From: DASRSS01 sp963799045
Lineage (GTDB): Bacteria > Actinomycetota > Actinomycetes > Mycobacteriales > Jatrophihabitantaceae
Assembly: GCA_963799045.1 (NCBI GenBank)
Contig: CAWCVN010000007.1
Coordinates: forward strand, 124,001-188,000
DNA length: 64,000 bases
Direction of reading: 5' to 3'
In this document: positions 46,230 through 54,399 of the stretch, piece by piece
Layout of the letters: each line of letters opens with the position of its first letter
How positions within the stretch are numbered: the stretch's first letter is position 1
Position numbers and translations under genes: made by a program
The notes under the pieces: generated by a model
Databases searched by the model: none
Seen by the model: the letters and a program-made list of their open reading frames with translations, nothing else
Told to the model about the DNA's origin: nothing

Positions 46230-47418
46230 TCAGCTGGCGGCCTCGGCGGTGCTGTCGCCGCGCAGCAGCTGCTCCATGTCGAGCGCGAGGTACTCGCTGT
46301 CGAGGTCGATCCTGGAGATCACCTCGGTCCGAGCCTCCTGCGCGTCCGACGGCTGGTGCGGTGACCGGTAGCGGTAGAGGACTCCGTTGTCCCAGACCAG
46401 GTACGCGTCGGCGTCGACCTCGGCGACCTGCATGATCATGGACTCGTACTTCTTCGCCAGCTCCGCGAGCGCTTCGATGCTCGCGACGTCCACGACCGGG
46501 CCGTCGTGCGGGCTGATCGCCGTCACCGGCACCAGCTGCGCGCCGTACAGCGCCCGGATCCGGTCCCGGTCGCCGGGTGAGCGCCCGGCGCGCAACGGGC
46601 GAGCCAGCCACAGGCACAGCAGCAGGGCCAGCCCCGCCACGCCGAAGCCCGCGATCCGCGACGAGCTCACCGAGGGGTGCACGAACAGCAGGGGCACCGT
46701 GTTCTGCTGGGATGCGTCATAGCTGAGCGATGCGTCCTTGCTCGGGTGCAGCGGGTCAGCCGCGGGCGCGCCTTGCCCGGCCGCGTCGGATGTGCTGGGC
46801 AGCGTGAGCGTGGTTCCGTTCAGCGCGAACTGCAGGGTCGGCGCGTAGGCCGTCTGCGCCAGCGCCCGTCCGCCGACGGTGCCGGACACCTTCACCTGCG
46901 GCAGCAGCGTGACGGTCGCGTTCGAGGTGGCGCCACCGAGGTCGCGGTTGGCCATGTTGACGTAGGCCTGGATCGAGGCGAGCGGCAGCACCGCGAAGAC
47001 GCTGGCCCGCGCGCCGGTGAACGGCTGCGCGGCAGCGAGCGGGAACGTCTTGGACAGGCCTTGACCGAGGTCGACCCGGACGCCCAGGGCGGTGGTGCCG
47101 TGCACCTCGGCCGGCACGTCGGCGGCCAGGCGATAGGTCGAATCCGACGTGGACCGGCCCGACCAGCTTGGTGATGATCGGCTCACCGGTCGTCAGACCG
47201 TTCGGGCCGTAGACCGATTTGGCCGGCGCGCTCGCCGAGTAGTCGAAGGTGCCCGACTGCGTGTAGCCGAGCTTGTGCGCCGAGACCGTGGTGCTCGGTC
47301 GCAGGAGCGCGGCGAGGCCGAGCGCGAGCCCCAGGACCCCGACGATGCCGAGAATCGTGATCGACTCCAGCGGTCGGAACATCGGCTGGGCGTCGCTGTC
47401 GGTGCGATGAGCGCTCAT
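46230..47418 (-). CDS. DUF5305 membrane protein, one frameshift
   Basis: The N-terminal membrane helix is ESITILGIVGVLGLALGLAA after a short cytoplasmic start. The outside part reads YTQSGTFDYSASAPAKSVYG, PIITKLVGPVHVGF and, in another frame from about 47150, STYRLAADVPAEVHGTTALG. FPLAAAQPFTGARASVFAVL follows, which is the DUF5305 core. A second helix (IAGFGVAGLALLLCLWLARP) leads to a cytoplasmic tail. DUF5305 proteins are known mainly from archaea and actinomycetes, next to SipW-type signal peptidases, as here. One indel near 47150 is needed. Role unknown; part of surface-protein processing is inferred. Confidence 0.76.
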
Positions 47419-47437
47419 GGGTTGGTGTTCCTTCCGG

Positions 47438-47611
47438 CTACGGGGTCGTGCTGCAGGAGGCCGACGGCGTCGTGGTGCATGTGACGTGGAACGTGGTGGA
47501 GCCAGCGTGCGACGTCTCCACGGTGTTGGAAGCGAGGTAGGCTGTGCCGCCGATGGCAAGCAGGGCCATCGGAAGCGCCGCCAGCAGCAGGCGCATCCTG
47601 CGTCTACGCAT
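47438..47611 (-). CDS. Small secreted or membrane protein with SipW-type leader
   Basis: The 57-residue peptide opens MRRRRMRLLLAALPMALLAI and continues GGTAYLASNTVETSHAGSTT before a Cys-containing tail. The GTAYLASNTV stretch matches GTAGFAYMASNTV in the gene at 48207-48684, so both have the same kind of leader. In SipW-dependent systems such leaders direct cleavage by a dedicated signal peptidase. It sits between that peptidase and the DUF5305 gene, and its start overlaps the end of the peptidase gene by 8 bases. It is short, so it may be a fragment. Confidence 0.6.
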   Translation of the reverse strand: MRRRRMRLLLAALPMALLAIGGTAYLASNTVETSHAGSTTFHVTCTTTPSASCSTTP

Positions 47612-48038
47612 GGTGTCTCCTCCTACGCCTACTGCGCTTCGGCACGACAAACGCAACGAAGGTCATGAGCGCGATCGCGACGGCGAACGTAATCGGGTCG
47701 CGGAGCGCGCCCAGGTACCTGCCGCCGCCTGGCCAGTAGAGCCATTCCTGACCGACGAGATCTGCTCTTGTCGCGTGATAGTCGTCGGTGAAGCTGTTGT
47801 TGTCACCTTTGAAGACGTAGCGATCGCCGTCGATCGCCACGATCCGGTGCATCACCACGCGCTGCAGTTGACGGTTGTGATAGGCGACGACCTCACCGAC
47901 GTGGTAGCTGCTGCGCGCCCGAGTGACGACAAGACCGTTCGCCTTGAAGTGCGGGAGCATGCTGGTGCCGTCAGTGACCACGTACGAGGTCCGGTCCGCC
48001 CACTGCCGCCGGAGCAAGGTAGTTCCACCGAGCCCCAT
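47604..48038 (-). CDS. Signal peptidase I, S26/SipW-like
   Basis: The catalytic serine is in SYVVTDGTSMLPHFKANGLV. The box RVVMHRIVAIDGDRYVFKGD holds a His where E. coli-type LepB has Lys, so the SipW/archaeal Ser-His type is likely. NNSFTDDYHATRADLVGQEW is family-like, and one C-terminal membrane helix (ITFAVAIALMTFVAFVV) is followed by an Arg-rich tail. The usual N-terminal helix is missing from this frame. The preceding 100 bases read SVVSVAPRDGVGLAIVGL in another frame, so an indel near 48045 may cut it short. It is surrounded by its likely substrates. Confidence 0.8.
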   Translation of the reverse strand: MGLGGTTLLRRQWADRTSYVVTDGTSMLPHFKANGLVVTRARSSYHVGEVVAYHNRQLQRVVMHRIVAIDGDRYVFKGDNNSFTDDYHATRADLVGQEWLYWPGGGRYLGALRDPITFAVAIALMTFVAFVVPKRSRRRRRHHA

Positions 48039-48165
48039 CAGGCGACAGACCGACGATCGCGAGACCCACGCCGTCGCGCGGCGCGACGCTTACGACCGAC
48101 CCGCGCGGCGACCGGGCGTCAGAACGCTCGCACGGCATCTGCAGTAGTCCATCCTCCAGTTGTTC

Positions 48166-48193
48166 GGTGGGCAGCGTTCGAATGCTGCCCACC
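48166..48193 (-). terminator. Perfect 10-bp stem-loop between secreted-protein and signal-peptidase genes
   Basis: GGTGGGCAGC and GCTGCCCACC pair perfectly around an 8-base loop (GTTCGAAT). It falls 14 bases after the stop of the secreted-protein gene. No T-run follows, so partial termination or mRNA protection is more likely than a full stop, giving more structural protein than peptidase. Confidence 0.6.
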
Positions 48194-48206
48194 CAAGAGC
48201 CGCTAG

Positions 48207-48684
48207 TCAGTTCGTCTGAACGGCCTCGACATCGGCGTAGCCGACGTCCGTCAGCCTTGATGGCGCTGAACGGGCTGACGGGGGTCAGCATGAGCAGGTC
48301 CAGAGACCGCTGCCGTCCTCGGCGCAGTTGGTGGCGCGGCCGCCGCCGAGAAGCGTCCCGCCGTGCGTGTAGAGGTGACCGCCGCGAAACCTGCGTTGTC
48401 GGTGCGTGACCTTGAACGAGACGCAATTGATGGCGTTTTGGGAGTCGCCAGGATGCGAAGTTCCGAGCGACGGCCCGCACTGGTCGGGCCCACCGGGAGC
48501 ACTGACCGTGCTTGGTACATCGGGTAGTGCACATCGGTAGACGGTGTAGCCGGACACGGTCCCCGTGCCTTGGCCGGCGTAGGCTGGTGCTCACCGTGTT
48601 GCTTGCCATGTAGGCGAAGCCTGCGGTACCGAGGACGGCGGCCGCGCTGAGCGGCACCGCGAGCCTCTTGATGATGCGGTTCAT
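48207..48684 (-). CDS. Secreted surface protein with SipW-type leader, frameshifted
   Basis: The leader MNRIIKRLAVPLSAAAVLGT runs into AGFAYMASNTVSTS, as in the small gene at 47438. The mature part, pieced from three frames, reads AGQGTGTVSGYTV, then TDVHYPMYQ, QNAINCVSFKV, DNAGFAAV, GSGLWTC and ends DVGYADVEAVQTN. This fits a small beta-rich secreted protein of about 158 residues with cysteine pairs, similar to TasA/camelysin-type fibre proteins in being paired with SipW. At least three indels break the frame. Function as a surface fibre is inferred from context only. Confidence 0.62.
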
Positions 48685-48849
48685 GTGGTTCCCCCTTCTG
48701 GGTGCTCGGCTGCTGCCGCCCAGATGTAGCTGTGCCGGACCTAGTCGGCTCCCCCGGCAGATCCGATTGCTCGGATCATCAACAGCGTCGCGCCCAGCGC
48801 CGGCGACGCACCATCGCCAAAATTGATGAACGCCGCCGCGCCAAAGCCG

Positions 48850-49641
48850 CTACTCGGCGTGCCATGCTCGCCGCCTTCTGGTTCCGATCAGCAAGAACAC
48901 ACCGATCCAGAGCAGGATCAACCCGATCGCGCTCAGCAGCGCGATCCGGACGCCGGTCGACGCCAGCGGACCCTGCCCCGACGTCCCCCCCGGGCCCGGG
49001 CTCGCCTGGGTCGACTGGCCGGCGACCCCGTTCGAGGGCGCCGCGCCCGACGCCTGCCCACCACTGGGCGTGGTCTCGGCCGACGAGCCGCTCGGCGCCG
49101 CGGTACTCGGTGCTGCGGTGGAAACGCCGCCGACCTGCGCCGTTGTCGGCGCGTCGGCAACCTCGAGCACAAGCTGCGTCGCATCGTGAATGCTCGCGTA
49201 CGACGCGCCGTGCGGATCGGTCACCGCAGCGCAGCCGTGCAAGGTGATCGACCCACCGGAGATCGTCAGCGGGCTCGCCAGCGTCGCACCCGTGCACGGG
49301 TCACGCTTCGAGTCCAGCGTGGTGAGCAGCTCGCTCACGGGCTGGTTGGGATCGCCTGCCGGGTTGCCGTTGAGCACCAGCGTGACAGGCAGCCCGTCAC
49401 AGGCGGACTGGTCGAACCCGCCGATCACCACCCCGGCGATGGCCGGACCGTGGGCCGCGAAGCCGACCAGGTAGTGCACCTTCGCGCCGCTGGTGGCCGA
49501 CGCGCACGCCGAGCCGCTGCTCGCGGCCGATGCGGCGGGCGCGCCGACGAACGCACCGACGGTCAGCGCGATCGCGAGTGCGAGCGCGACCAGCGGCGAC
49601 GGACGGATCCGGTGGGACTGAGCTGGCCGCGCGTTGATCAT
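48850..49641 (-). CDS. Secreted protein with C-terminal LAxTG sortase anchor
   Basis: The leader HRIRPSPLVALALAIALTVG is followed by AFVGAPAASA, a likely signal-peptidase site. The body has Cys-bearing stretches (GSACASATSG, DQSACDGLPV, KRDPCTGATL and LHGCAAV) and then about 75 Ser/Thr/Gly/Pro-rich residues that could span the wall. The end is PLASTG (LASTG 226-230), a membrane helix (IALLSAIGLILLWIGVFLLI) and GTRRRRAWHAE. LAxTG is the class E sortase motif. ATG 49641 has AGGGA six bases upstream. No sortase gene is in the window. The domain is not one I recognise. Confidence 0.75.
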   Translation of the reverse strand: MINARPAQSHRIRPSPLVALALAIALTVGAFVGAPAASAASSGSACASATSGAKVHYLVGFAAHGPAIAGVVIGGFDQSACDGLPVTLVLNGNPAGDPNQPVSELLTTLDSKRDPCTGATLASPLTISGGSITLHGCAAVTDPHGASYASIHDATQLVLEVADAPTTAQVGGVSTAAPSTAAPSGSSAETTPSGGQASGAAPSNGVAGQSTQASPGPGGTSGQGPLASTGVRIALLSAIGLILLWIGVFLLIGTRRRRAWHAE

Positions 49642-49664
49642 TTCAATCCCTGCCTCGTCGTCGC

Positions 49665-49693
49665 AGGGCCGAAGCCCCCGCGCTTCGGTCCCT
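49665..49693 (-). promoter_or_regulatory. Leader stem-loop of the LAxTG protein gene
   Basis: AGGG-A-CCGAAGC and GCTTCGG-C-CCT pair around a GCGGG loop, 24 bases before the ATG. It lies in the 5' untranslated region of the surface-protein gene. I could not match it to a known riboswitch. Separately, TTCAC-N5-GTGAA at 49765-49779 may be a regulator site for the divergent two-component system. Confidence 0.4.
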
Positions 49694-49834
49694 GTCAATG
49701 CTGATCGAGTCGGCAGCCGCTGTCCCTCCCCAGAATTGATGAGCTTCCAGAGCAGTTGCGACATTTCACCCGGAGTGAATCGGACGCGGCCGCCGTACCA
49801 GGACAATTCACGATCAGGTGCGCACGCAGCGCGT

Positions 49835-49863
49835 TTGACAGATCGCTTCGCAAGCGTTCTCAT
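49835..49863 (+). promoter_or_regulatory. Candidate promoter of the two-component system
   Basis: TTGACA (49835-49840), a 17-base spacer and TCTCAT (49858-49863). The -35 is consensus, the -10 is only fair. The spacer contains CGCTT-CGC-AAGCG, an inverted repeat that could bind a regulator. Transcription would start near 49870, about 45 bases before ATG 49915. Confidence 0.42.
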
Positions 49864-49914
49864 CGTGTGACCGGCGCGCGAGTAGAGGTCTTATCGGGGG
49901 AAGGCGCGGTGGAC

Positions 49915-50883
49915 ATGGGGGGAACGGGCGCTGCCGCTTGGGCAGCGATCTCAGACAGCACGGTCCGGTTCGTGCGCGCTCGGCGGCGGTCCGGCCGCGC
50001 CTGGCGCCGCGGTGGTGTCATCGGCGCCGCCGTGACCGTGGCGATTCTTGGCGTCTGGCTCGTCGTCAGCGCGGCATCGAAGCTGGCGCTGATCTACGAG
50101 TTCGCCGCACTGGCCGCAGCGTGCACCGCCGTCGTCGTCGCCGCGCGGTTGTCGGCCGCGCTGCACAGCGCGGAGAACGAGGCGGCCGAGCTGATGGACA
50201 CGTACGTGCAGTTGCAGCTCGAGACCGACCGCCTGGATCGCTGGTACCGGGAGCGCCTGCACGACGCACGATCGGCTACGGCCAGCGTCCGCGGTGCCGT
50301 CGACGTGCTCGGCCAGCCCACCTGCCGGCCGGCTGAGGCGCGACGACTGCGACGGCTGCTGGATTCCGAGTTCGACCGGCTGCAGGCGCTGTTGGACTCC
50401 CGAGCCGCCGAGCCACTCACCGTCTTCGACCTCGCCGAGGCCCTCGAACCCGTCGTATCCGCGTACGCCCTGGACGGCACTCGCATCCGCAGCGCCGTGG
50501 ATCACGTCACCGTGTCCGGGCGGCCACGCGCGACCGCGACCGTGCTGGACAACCTGCTGCGCAACGCGCGGGTGCATGCACCGGGAGCCGGAGTCGAGGT
50601 CCGCACCAGCGTGGTCAACGGCGTCGCGACGGTGACCGTCCACGACGACGGGCCCGGCATCCCGCGCGAGGAACTCGCTCGCGTGCTCCTGCCCGGCATG
50701 CGCGGTTCGGCCGCCACCGCGCCGGGCAGCGGGCTGGGCCTGCACATCGCCGCGACGGCGATGGCCGAGCAGGGCGGCACGCTGCGTGTGCTGCCCCCCG
50801 ACGGACGCGGCACCAGCGTCGTGTTCACGCTTCCCGTTGCGGTCCCGCACAACCTGTCCGTCGCGCCTGCGCTGGCCGGCTGA
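49915..50883 (+). CDS. Sensor histidine kinase with two membrane helices
   Basis: Two hydrophobic helices at about 34-80 (VIGAAVTVAILGVWLVVSAA, LIYEFAALAAACTAVVVAAR) are followed by a coiled coil. The phospho-acceptor is H116 in RLHDARSATASVRG. The ATPase domain has DNLLRNARVHAPGAGV (N box), HDDGPGIPREE (G1) and GSGLGLHIAATAMAEQGG (G2). There is almost no outside loop, so a membrane or cytoplasmic signal is likely. The ATG was chosen on its GGGGGAAGG ribosome site; in-frame GTG codons at 49867 and 49909 are alternatives. It is four bases from its response regulator. Confidence 0.85.
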   Translation: MGGTGAAAWAAISDSTVRFVRARRRSGRAWRRGGVIGAAVTVAILGVWLVVSAASKLALIYEFAALAAACTAVVVAARLSAALHSAENEAAELMDTYVQLQLETDRLDRWYRERLHDARSATASVRGAVDVLGQPTCRPAEARRLRRLLDSEFDRLQALLDSRAAEPLTVFDLAEALEPVVSAYALDGTRIRSAVDHVTVSGRPRATATVLDNLLRNARVHAPGAGVEVRTSVVNGVATVTVHDDGPGIPREELARVLLPGMRGSAATAPGSGLGLHIAATAMAEQGGTLRVLPPDGRGTSVVFTLPVAVPHNLSVAPALAG

Positions 50884-50886
50884 GCG

Positions 50887-51615
50887 ATGCACAGCGTCGC
50901 GATCGTCGAAGATCACCGATTGCTTGCCGAGACGTTGTGCACCACGCTGCGCGAGCGCGGTTCGGACGCCGAGGTCGTGGAGTTGTGCGAGCCGGCCGAA
51001 TTGCTCGTCGCGCTGATCGAACGCCGGCCACGACTGGTGCTGCTCGATCTGGATCTCGGCGCGATCGGCGACAGCACCTGGTTGATCCAGCCGCTGAGCT
51101 CAGCGGGGATCGCGGTGCTGGTCCTGACCGGCACCGGGAACCGGCTGCGCATCGCCACCGCACTCGAGCAGGGCGCGGTGGGCTACCAGCTGAAGTCCGC
51201 CGGCTTCGACAAGCTCGTCGACAAGGTGGAGGCCGCGCTCAGCCGCGGCGGGCTCCTCGACCCGGTCGAGCACGCGCAGCTACTGGACGAACTCGGCGCG
51301 GCGCGCATGGCCCGCGCCCGCGGCCTCGAGCCGTTCCTGCGGCTCACCGAGCGCGAACGCGGCACGCTGCAAGCGCTGGCGCACGGCCAGACGGTCCGCG
51401 ACATCGCACAGGACTGGGTGCTGTCCGAAGCGACGGTGCGCACCCACGTGCGCAGCGTCCTGACCAAGCTCAACGTCCCGTCGCAACTCGCGGCGGTGTC
51501 GATGGCACTGCGCAGCGGCTGGCTCGACGCGGGCGCTCAGGTGGTGACCCCGGCGGCGGCGGTGCACCCGCTGCGCCGGGCATCGGACGTCTACCAGCTC
51601 ACCGACACCGAGTAG
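50887..51615 (+). CDS. NarL/LuxR-type response regulator
   Basis: The receiver domain begins HSVAIVEDHRLLAETLCTTL and carries the acceptor D54 in VLLDLDLGAI, with a conserved switch Thr region LVLTGTG and Lys in GAVGYQLKSA. The C-terminal LuxR helix-turn-helix is RLTERERGTLQALAHGQTVR then DIAQDWVLSEATVRTHVRSV. It is 242 residues with a C-terminal extension of about 20 residues. It is co-transcribed with the kinase and likely acts on the divergent LAxTG gene, as that arrangement is common. Confidence 0.9.
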   Translation: MHSVAIVEDHRLLAETLCTTLRERGSDAEVVELCEPAELLVALIERRPRLVLLDLDLGAIGDSTWLIQPLSSAGIAVLVLTGTGNRLRIATALEQGAVGYQLKSAGFDKLVDKVEAALSRGGLLDPVEHAQLLDELGAARMARARGLEPFLRLTERERGTLQALAHGQTVRDIAQDWVLSEATVRTHVRSVLTKLNVPSQLAAVSMALRSGWLDAGAQVVTPAAAVHPLRRASDVYQLTDTE

Positions 51616-51645
51616 GGGCGACCCGTCGACGTCTCGCCGGCCGCA

Positions 51646-52221
51646 TCACCGGCGCGCGAGGCGCCAGGCAGCGGGAAATGCGGCGGCCGCGAGACCGATC
51701 TTGATCGCGTCGGTGGCGAGGAAGGGCCGCACGCCGAGCTTGATCGCCTCGGCGCCGGACAGGTTCAGGTCGACGGCAAGCCACGTGGTGCCGATCGCAT
51801 AGATCACGACGCTGCCGAGCACGAACAGCAGCACCGTGCTCACAACGTGGCGGTCGGCGCCCCTGCGGGCCAGGGCACCGACGATGCCGGCGGCGGCGAC
51901 GAAGCCGAGGATGTAGCCGAACGACGGGTCCTGCCAGCCGTGGGAATGGTTGGCGAACCACGGCACCCCGGCCATGCCCGCGACCAGGTACAGCAGCATC
52001 GAGGCGAGGCCGCGCGCCGTGCCGAGTGCTGCGCCGACGACCAGCACCGACAGCGTCTGCAGGGTGAACGGGACCGGCGACAGCGGCGTGTGGAAGGCGA
52101 ACTGTGCGGCCAGGCCGGTCAACCCGGCACCGCCGACGACCAGCGCGACGTCTCGGGTGAGCGTGCCCGGCACGAGGTCGGCGAGCACAAGTCGATTCGG
52201 GGCTGCTGCTGCGGTGGTCAT
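51646..52221 (-). CDS. bioY: Biotin transporter BioY
   Basis: BioY is the substrate-binding membrane component of biotin ECF uptake systems. The 191-residue protein has the family line GLTGLAAQFAFHTPLSPVPF, TLQTLSVLVVGAALGTARGL and GYILGFVAAAGIVGALARRG, with about six helices. No BioM or BioN gene is near; some solitary BioY proteins work alone or share a general EcfAT. ATG 52221 follows TAGGAGAG. It lies ten bases after the MFS pump gene and is likely in its operon, an unexpected pairing. Confidence 0.93.
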   Translation of the reverse strand: MTTAAAAPNRLVLADLVPGTLTRDVALVVGGAGLTGLAAQFAFHTPLSPVPFTLQTLSVLVVGAALGTARGLASMLLYLVAGMAGVPWFANHSHGWQDPSFGYILGFVAAAGIVGALARRGADRHVVSTVLLFVLGSVVIYAIGTTWLAVDLNLSGAEAIKLGVRPFLATDAIKIGLAAAAFPAAWRLARR

Positions 52222-52231
52222 CCACACTCTC

Positions 52232-53767
52232 CTATTCGGCCGGGCCTGTGCCAGAGACTAGCGAGTCCCGCCGGGAGCCGGACACGGTGCCCTCGCCGGC
52301 AGCCCGCAGGTGTGCCGGACGGGCGAAGCACAGTGTGGCCACCAACCCGATCAGCAGCACCCCGGCCGGCAGCAACACCGACTGCGCCATCGCCGTGCTG
52401 AACCCGGCCTGCAGTGGCTCGGGCAGCTGGCCCGAGCTGTTCGCGCTGCCCTGCGATCCGATGCTGAAGCCCGGCAGGTTCACGTTCAGCCGGGACTGGA
52501 TCAGCACGGCGATCGCGGCCGTGCCCAGCACGGCGCCCACCTGCCGGGTCGTGTTGTAGATGCCCGAGCCGGCACCGGCCTGGCCCATCGGCAGGTTGCG
52601 CGTCGCGGTCGTCGACAGCGGCGACCACACGAACCCGTTGGCGACTCCGAGCAGGGCGATCGGCATTTCCAGCTGCCAGATCGCCTGATGCGGCGACATC
52701 ACCGCGGCCAGCCAGGCCAGCGAGACGGGGAAGCACAGCAGCCCGATGCCCGCGACGTAGCGCGGGTGCACCCGATCGGACAGCCTTCCCACGAACGGCG
52801 CCAGCGCCCCGGAGAGCACGGCCATCGGGATCAACAGCAGCGCGGAGCGGGTCGGTGAGAGCGCCTCGACGGCCTGGGCATAGAACATGACCGGGAACGC
52901 CATCGCGATGATGCCGAAGCCCACCGTGGTGATCGCGATGTTGGCCAGCGAGAAGTTCCGGTCGCGGAACAGGCGCAGGGGCACCAACGGCTCGCGCCTG
53001 TTGAACCGCTGCCAGACGACGAACGCCACCATCACCACGACGCCGGCGCAGATCGCCGACCAGACGGCGGTGTCCCAGTGGTAGGTCTGCCCTTCCTGGA
53101 TGCCGAACACCAGCAAGAACATGCCGATCGCGCTCAGCGCCACGCCGACGATGTCGAAGCTGTGGGAATGCGTGGGCAGCGTCGGCACGAAGCGGACGGC
53201 CAGCACGAACCCGATCACCCCGACCGGCACGTTGATGAAGAAGATCCACTGCCAGCCCAGTCCGTCGACCAGGACACCGCCCAGGATCGGACCGACGAGC
53301 GTGGCGGCGCCCGCGACCGCGCCCCACGCCCCCATCGCCTGGCCCCGCTTGACGGCCGGGAACACACGGGTGATCACCGCCATCGTCTGCGGTGTCATCA
53401 TCGCCGCACCGAGGCCCTGCACGACCCGCGCCACGATCAGCTCGGCGATCGTGGCGGTGAATCCGCACCACAGCGAGCTGAGCGTGAACACGGTCAGGCC
53501 GAGCAGGTACAGCGTCTTCGGACCGATGCGATCACCGAGACGCCCGGTGATCAGCAGCGGGACGGCGTAGGCCAGCAGGTAGGCGCTGGTCACCCACAGC
53601 ACCGCGTTCTCCCCGGCGTGCAGCTCACGGCCGATCGTCGGCGTCGCCACCGACACGATCGTGCTGTCGACGAGGATCATGAAAAAGCCCAGGCACAGCG
53701 CCCACAGCGCCGCCCACGGGCGCAGCTGCGGTCCGGCCGGCGTCTCGGCGGTCACGCTCTCGGCCAT
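52232..53767 (-). CDS. DHA2-type MFS exporter (EmrB/QacA), intact
   Basis: This 14-helix drug or metabolite pump of 511 residues shows the DHA2 start ALWALCLGFFMILVDSTIVS, VATPTIGRELHAGENAVLWV, motif A GRLGDRIGPKTLYLLGL and motif C GGAVAGAATLVGPILGGVLV-like AGAATLVGPILGG. The late GIYNTTRQVGAVLGTAAIAV is also typical. ATG 53767 has AAGGAG just upstream and lies inside the end of the padR gene. Unlike the second MFS gene at 21.8 kb it has no frameshift. Its substrate is not known. Confidence 0.93.
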   Translation of the reverse strand: MAESVTAETPAGPQLRPWAALWALCLGFFMILVDSTIVSVATPTIGRELHAGENAVLWVTSAYLLAYAVPLLITGRLGDRIGPKTLYLLGLTVFTLSSLWCGFTATIAELIVARVVQGLGAAMMTPQTMAVITRVFPAVKRGQAMGAWGAVAGAATLVGPILGGVLVDGLGWQWIFFINVPVGVIGFVLAVRFVPTLPTHSHSFDIVGVALSAIGMFLLVFGIQEGQTYHWDTAVWSAICAGVVVMVAFVVWQRFNRREPLVPLRLFRDRNFSLANIAITTVGFGIIAMAFPVMFYAQAVEALSPTRSALLLIPMAVLSGALAPFVGRLSDRVHPRYVAGIGLLCFPVSLAWLAAVMSPHQAIWQLEMPIALLGVANGFVWSPLSTTATRNLPMGQAGAGSGIYNTTRQVGAVLGTAAIAVLIQSRLNVNLPGFSIGSQGSANSSGQLPEPLQAGFSTAMAQSVLLPAGVLLIGLVATLCFARPAHLRAAGEGTVSGSRRDSLVSGTGPAE

Positions 53768-54315
53768 GGCAGCTCCTTGCTCTCGATGCGGTCGGCGAGG
53801 CGGCGCAGCCAGCCCCGCTCGGCGCGCTGCTGCGCGCGCTCGTAGTCGGCGGCGAGCCAGTACGCCTCGTCGACGCCCATGCGGCGCGCCCCGGAGATCC
53901 ATTCGGTCAGCTCGTCGATCTGGGCCTGCAGGTGCTTCGCCCGCTCGCGAAGCAGCGTCGCGACGGTCTGCCGGTCCAGGTTGTGCGCCTCGCCGAGGGC
54001 CACCAGAAACGACGGGTACTCGTTGACCGGTGCGCGCAGCAGTTCGCCGACACGGCCGGTCAGCGCCGCCCGGCCCGCCGCGGTGATGGCGTAGGTGGTG
54101 CGCTCGGGCCGGTTACCGGCCCGGTCGGTACCGGTGACCCTCACCAGCTCGGCATCGGCCAGCCGCTCGACCGTGTGATACAGCGAGCCCGGCCGCACCT
54201 TGACCACCCGGTCCTGGTGCCGCTCGACGAGCAGCTGGAACATCTCGTACGGGTGCATCGGTCGCTCGTTGAGCAACGCGAGCACGGCGATCCCCAGCGG
54301 GGTCGGTGTCGACAT
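53752..54315 (-). CDS. PadR family transcriptional regulator
   Basis: The winged-helix domain is TPLGIAVLALLNERPMHPYE, MFQLLVERHQDRVVKVRPGS and LYHTVERLADAELVRV, then YAITAAGRAALTGRV. A C-terminal helical dimer domain follows, with an EAYWLAADYERAQQRAERGW end. It overlaps the MFS gene by 16 bases and is first in the operon. The palindrome upstream (54344-54363) fits self-repression with release by a drug-like ligand. Length 187 is normal for this subfamily. Confidence 0.93.
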   Translation of the reverse strand: MSTPTPLGIAVLALLNERPMHPYEMFQLLVERHQDRVVKVRPGSLYHTVERLADAELVRVTGTDRAGNRPERTTYAITAAGRAALTGRVGELLRAPVNEYPSFLVALGEAHNLDRQTVATLLRERAKHLQAQIDELTEWISGARRMGVDEAYWLAADYERAQQRAERGWLRRLADRIESKELPWPRA

Positions 54316-54343
54316 AATGCCCCTCCTGGATCAGTCCGCGTTG

Positions 54344-54363
54344 AATACTCCATACGGAATATT
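54344..54363. promoter_or_regulatory. Palindromic PadR operator with promoter
   Basis: AATACTCCATACGGAATATT is a near-perfect 20-bp palindrome 28 bases upstream of the padR start. AT-rich ATAC/GTAT palindromes of this type are classic PadR sites. On the minus strand a TATTCA box 17 bases after GTCGAC could be the promoter, with the operator filling the spacer. Confidence 0.6.
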
Positions 54364-54399
54364 AGTCGACACCCGTGCCACGGGACAAGCGGGATGGGT

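Noticed and set aside
47971..48684. Uninterrupted 237-codon frame across the secreted-protein and signal-peptidase genes
   Set aside because: Only its first 35 codons (the leader) make sense. After that it is Arg-rich, and conserved residues appear in other frames, so it is a frameshift artefact.
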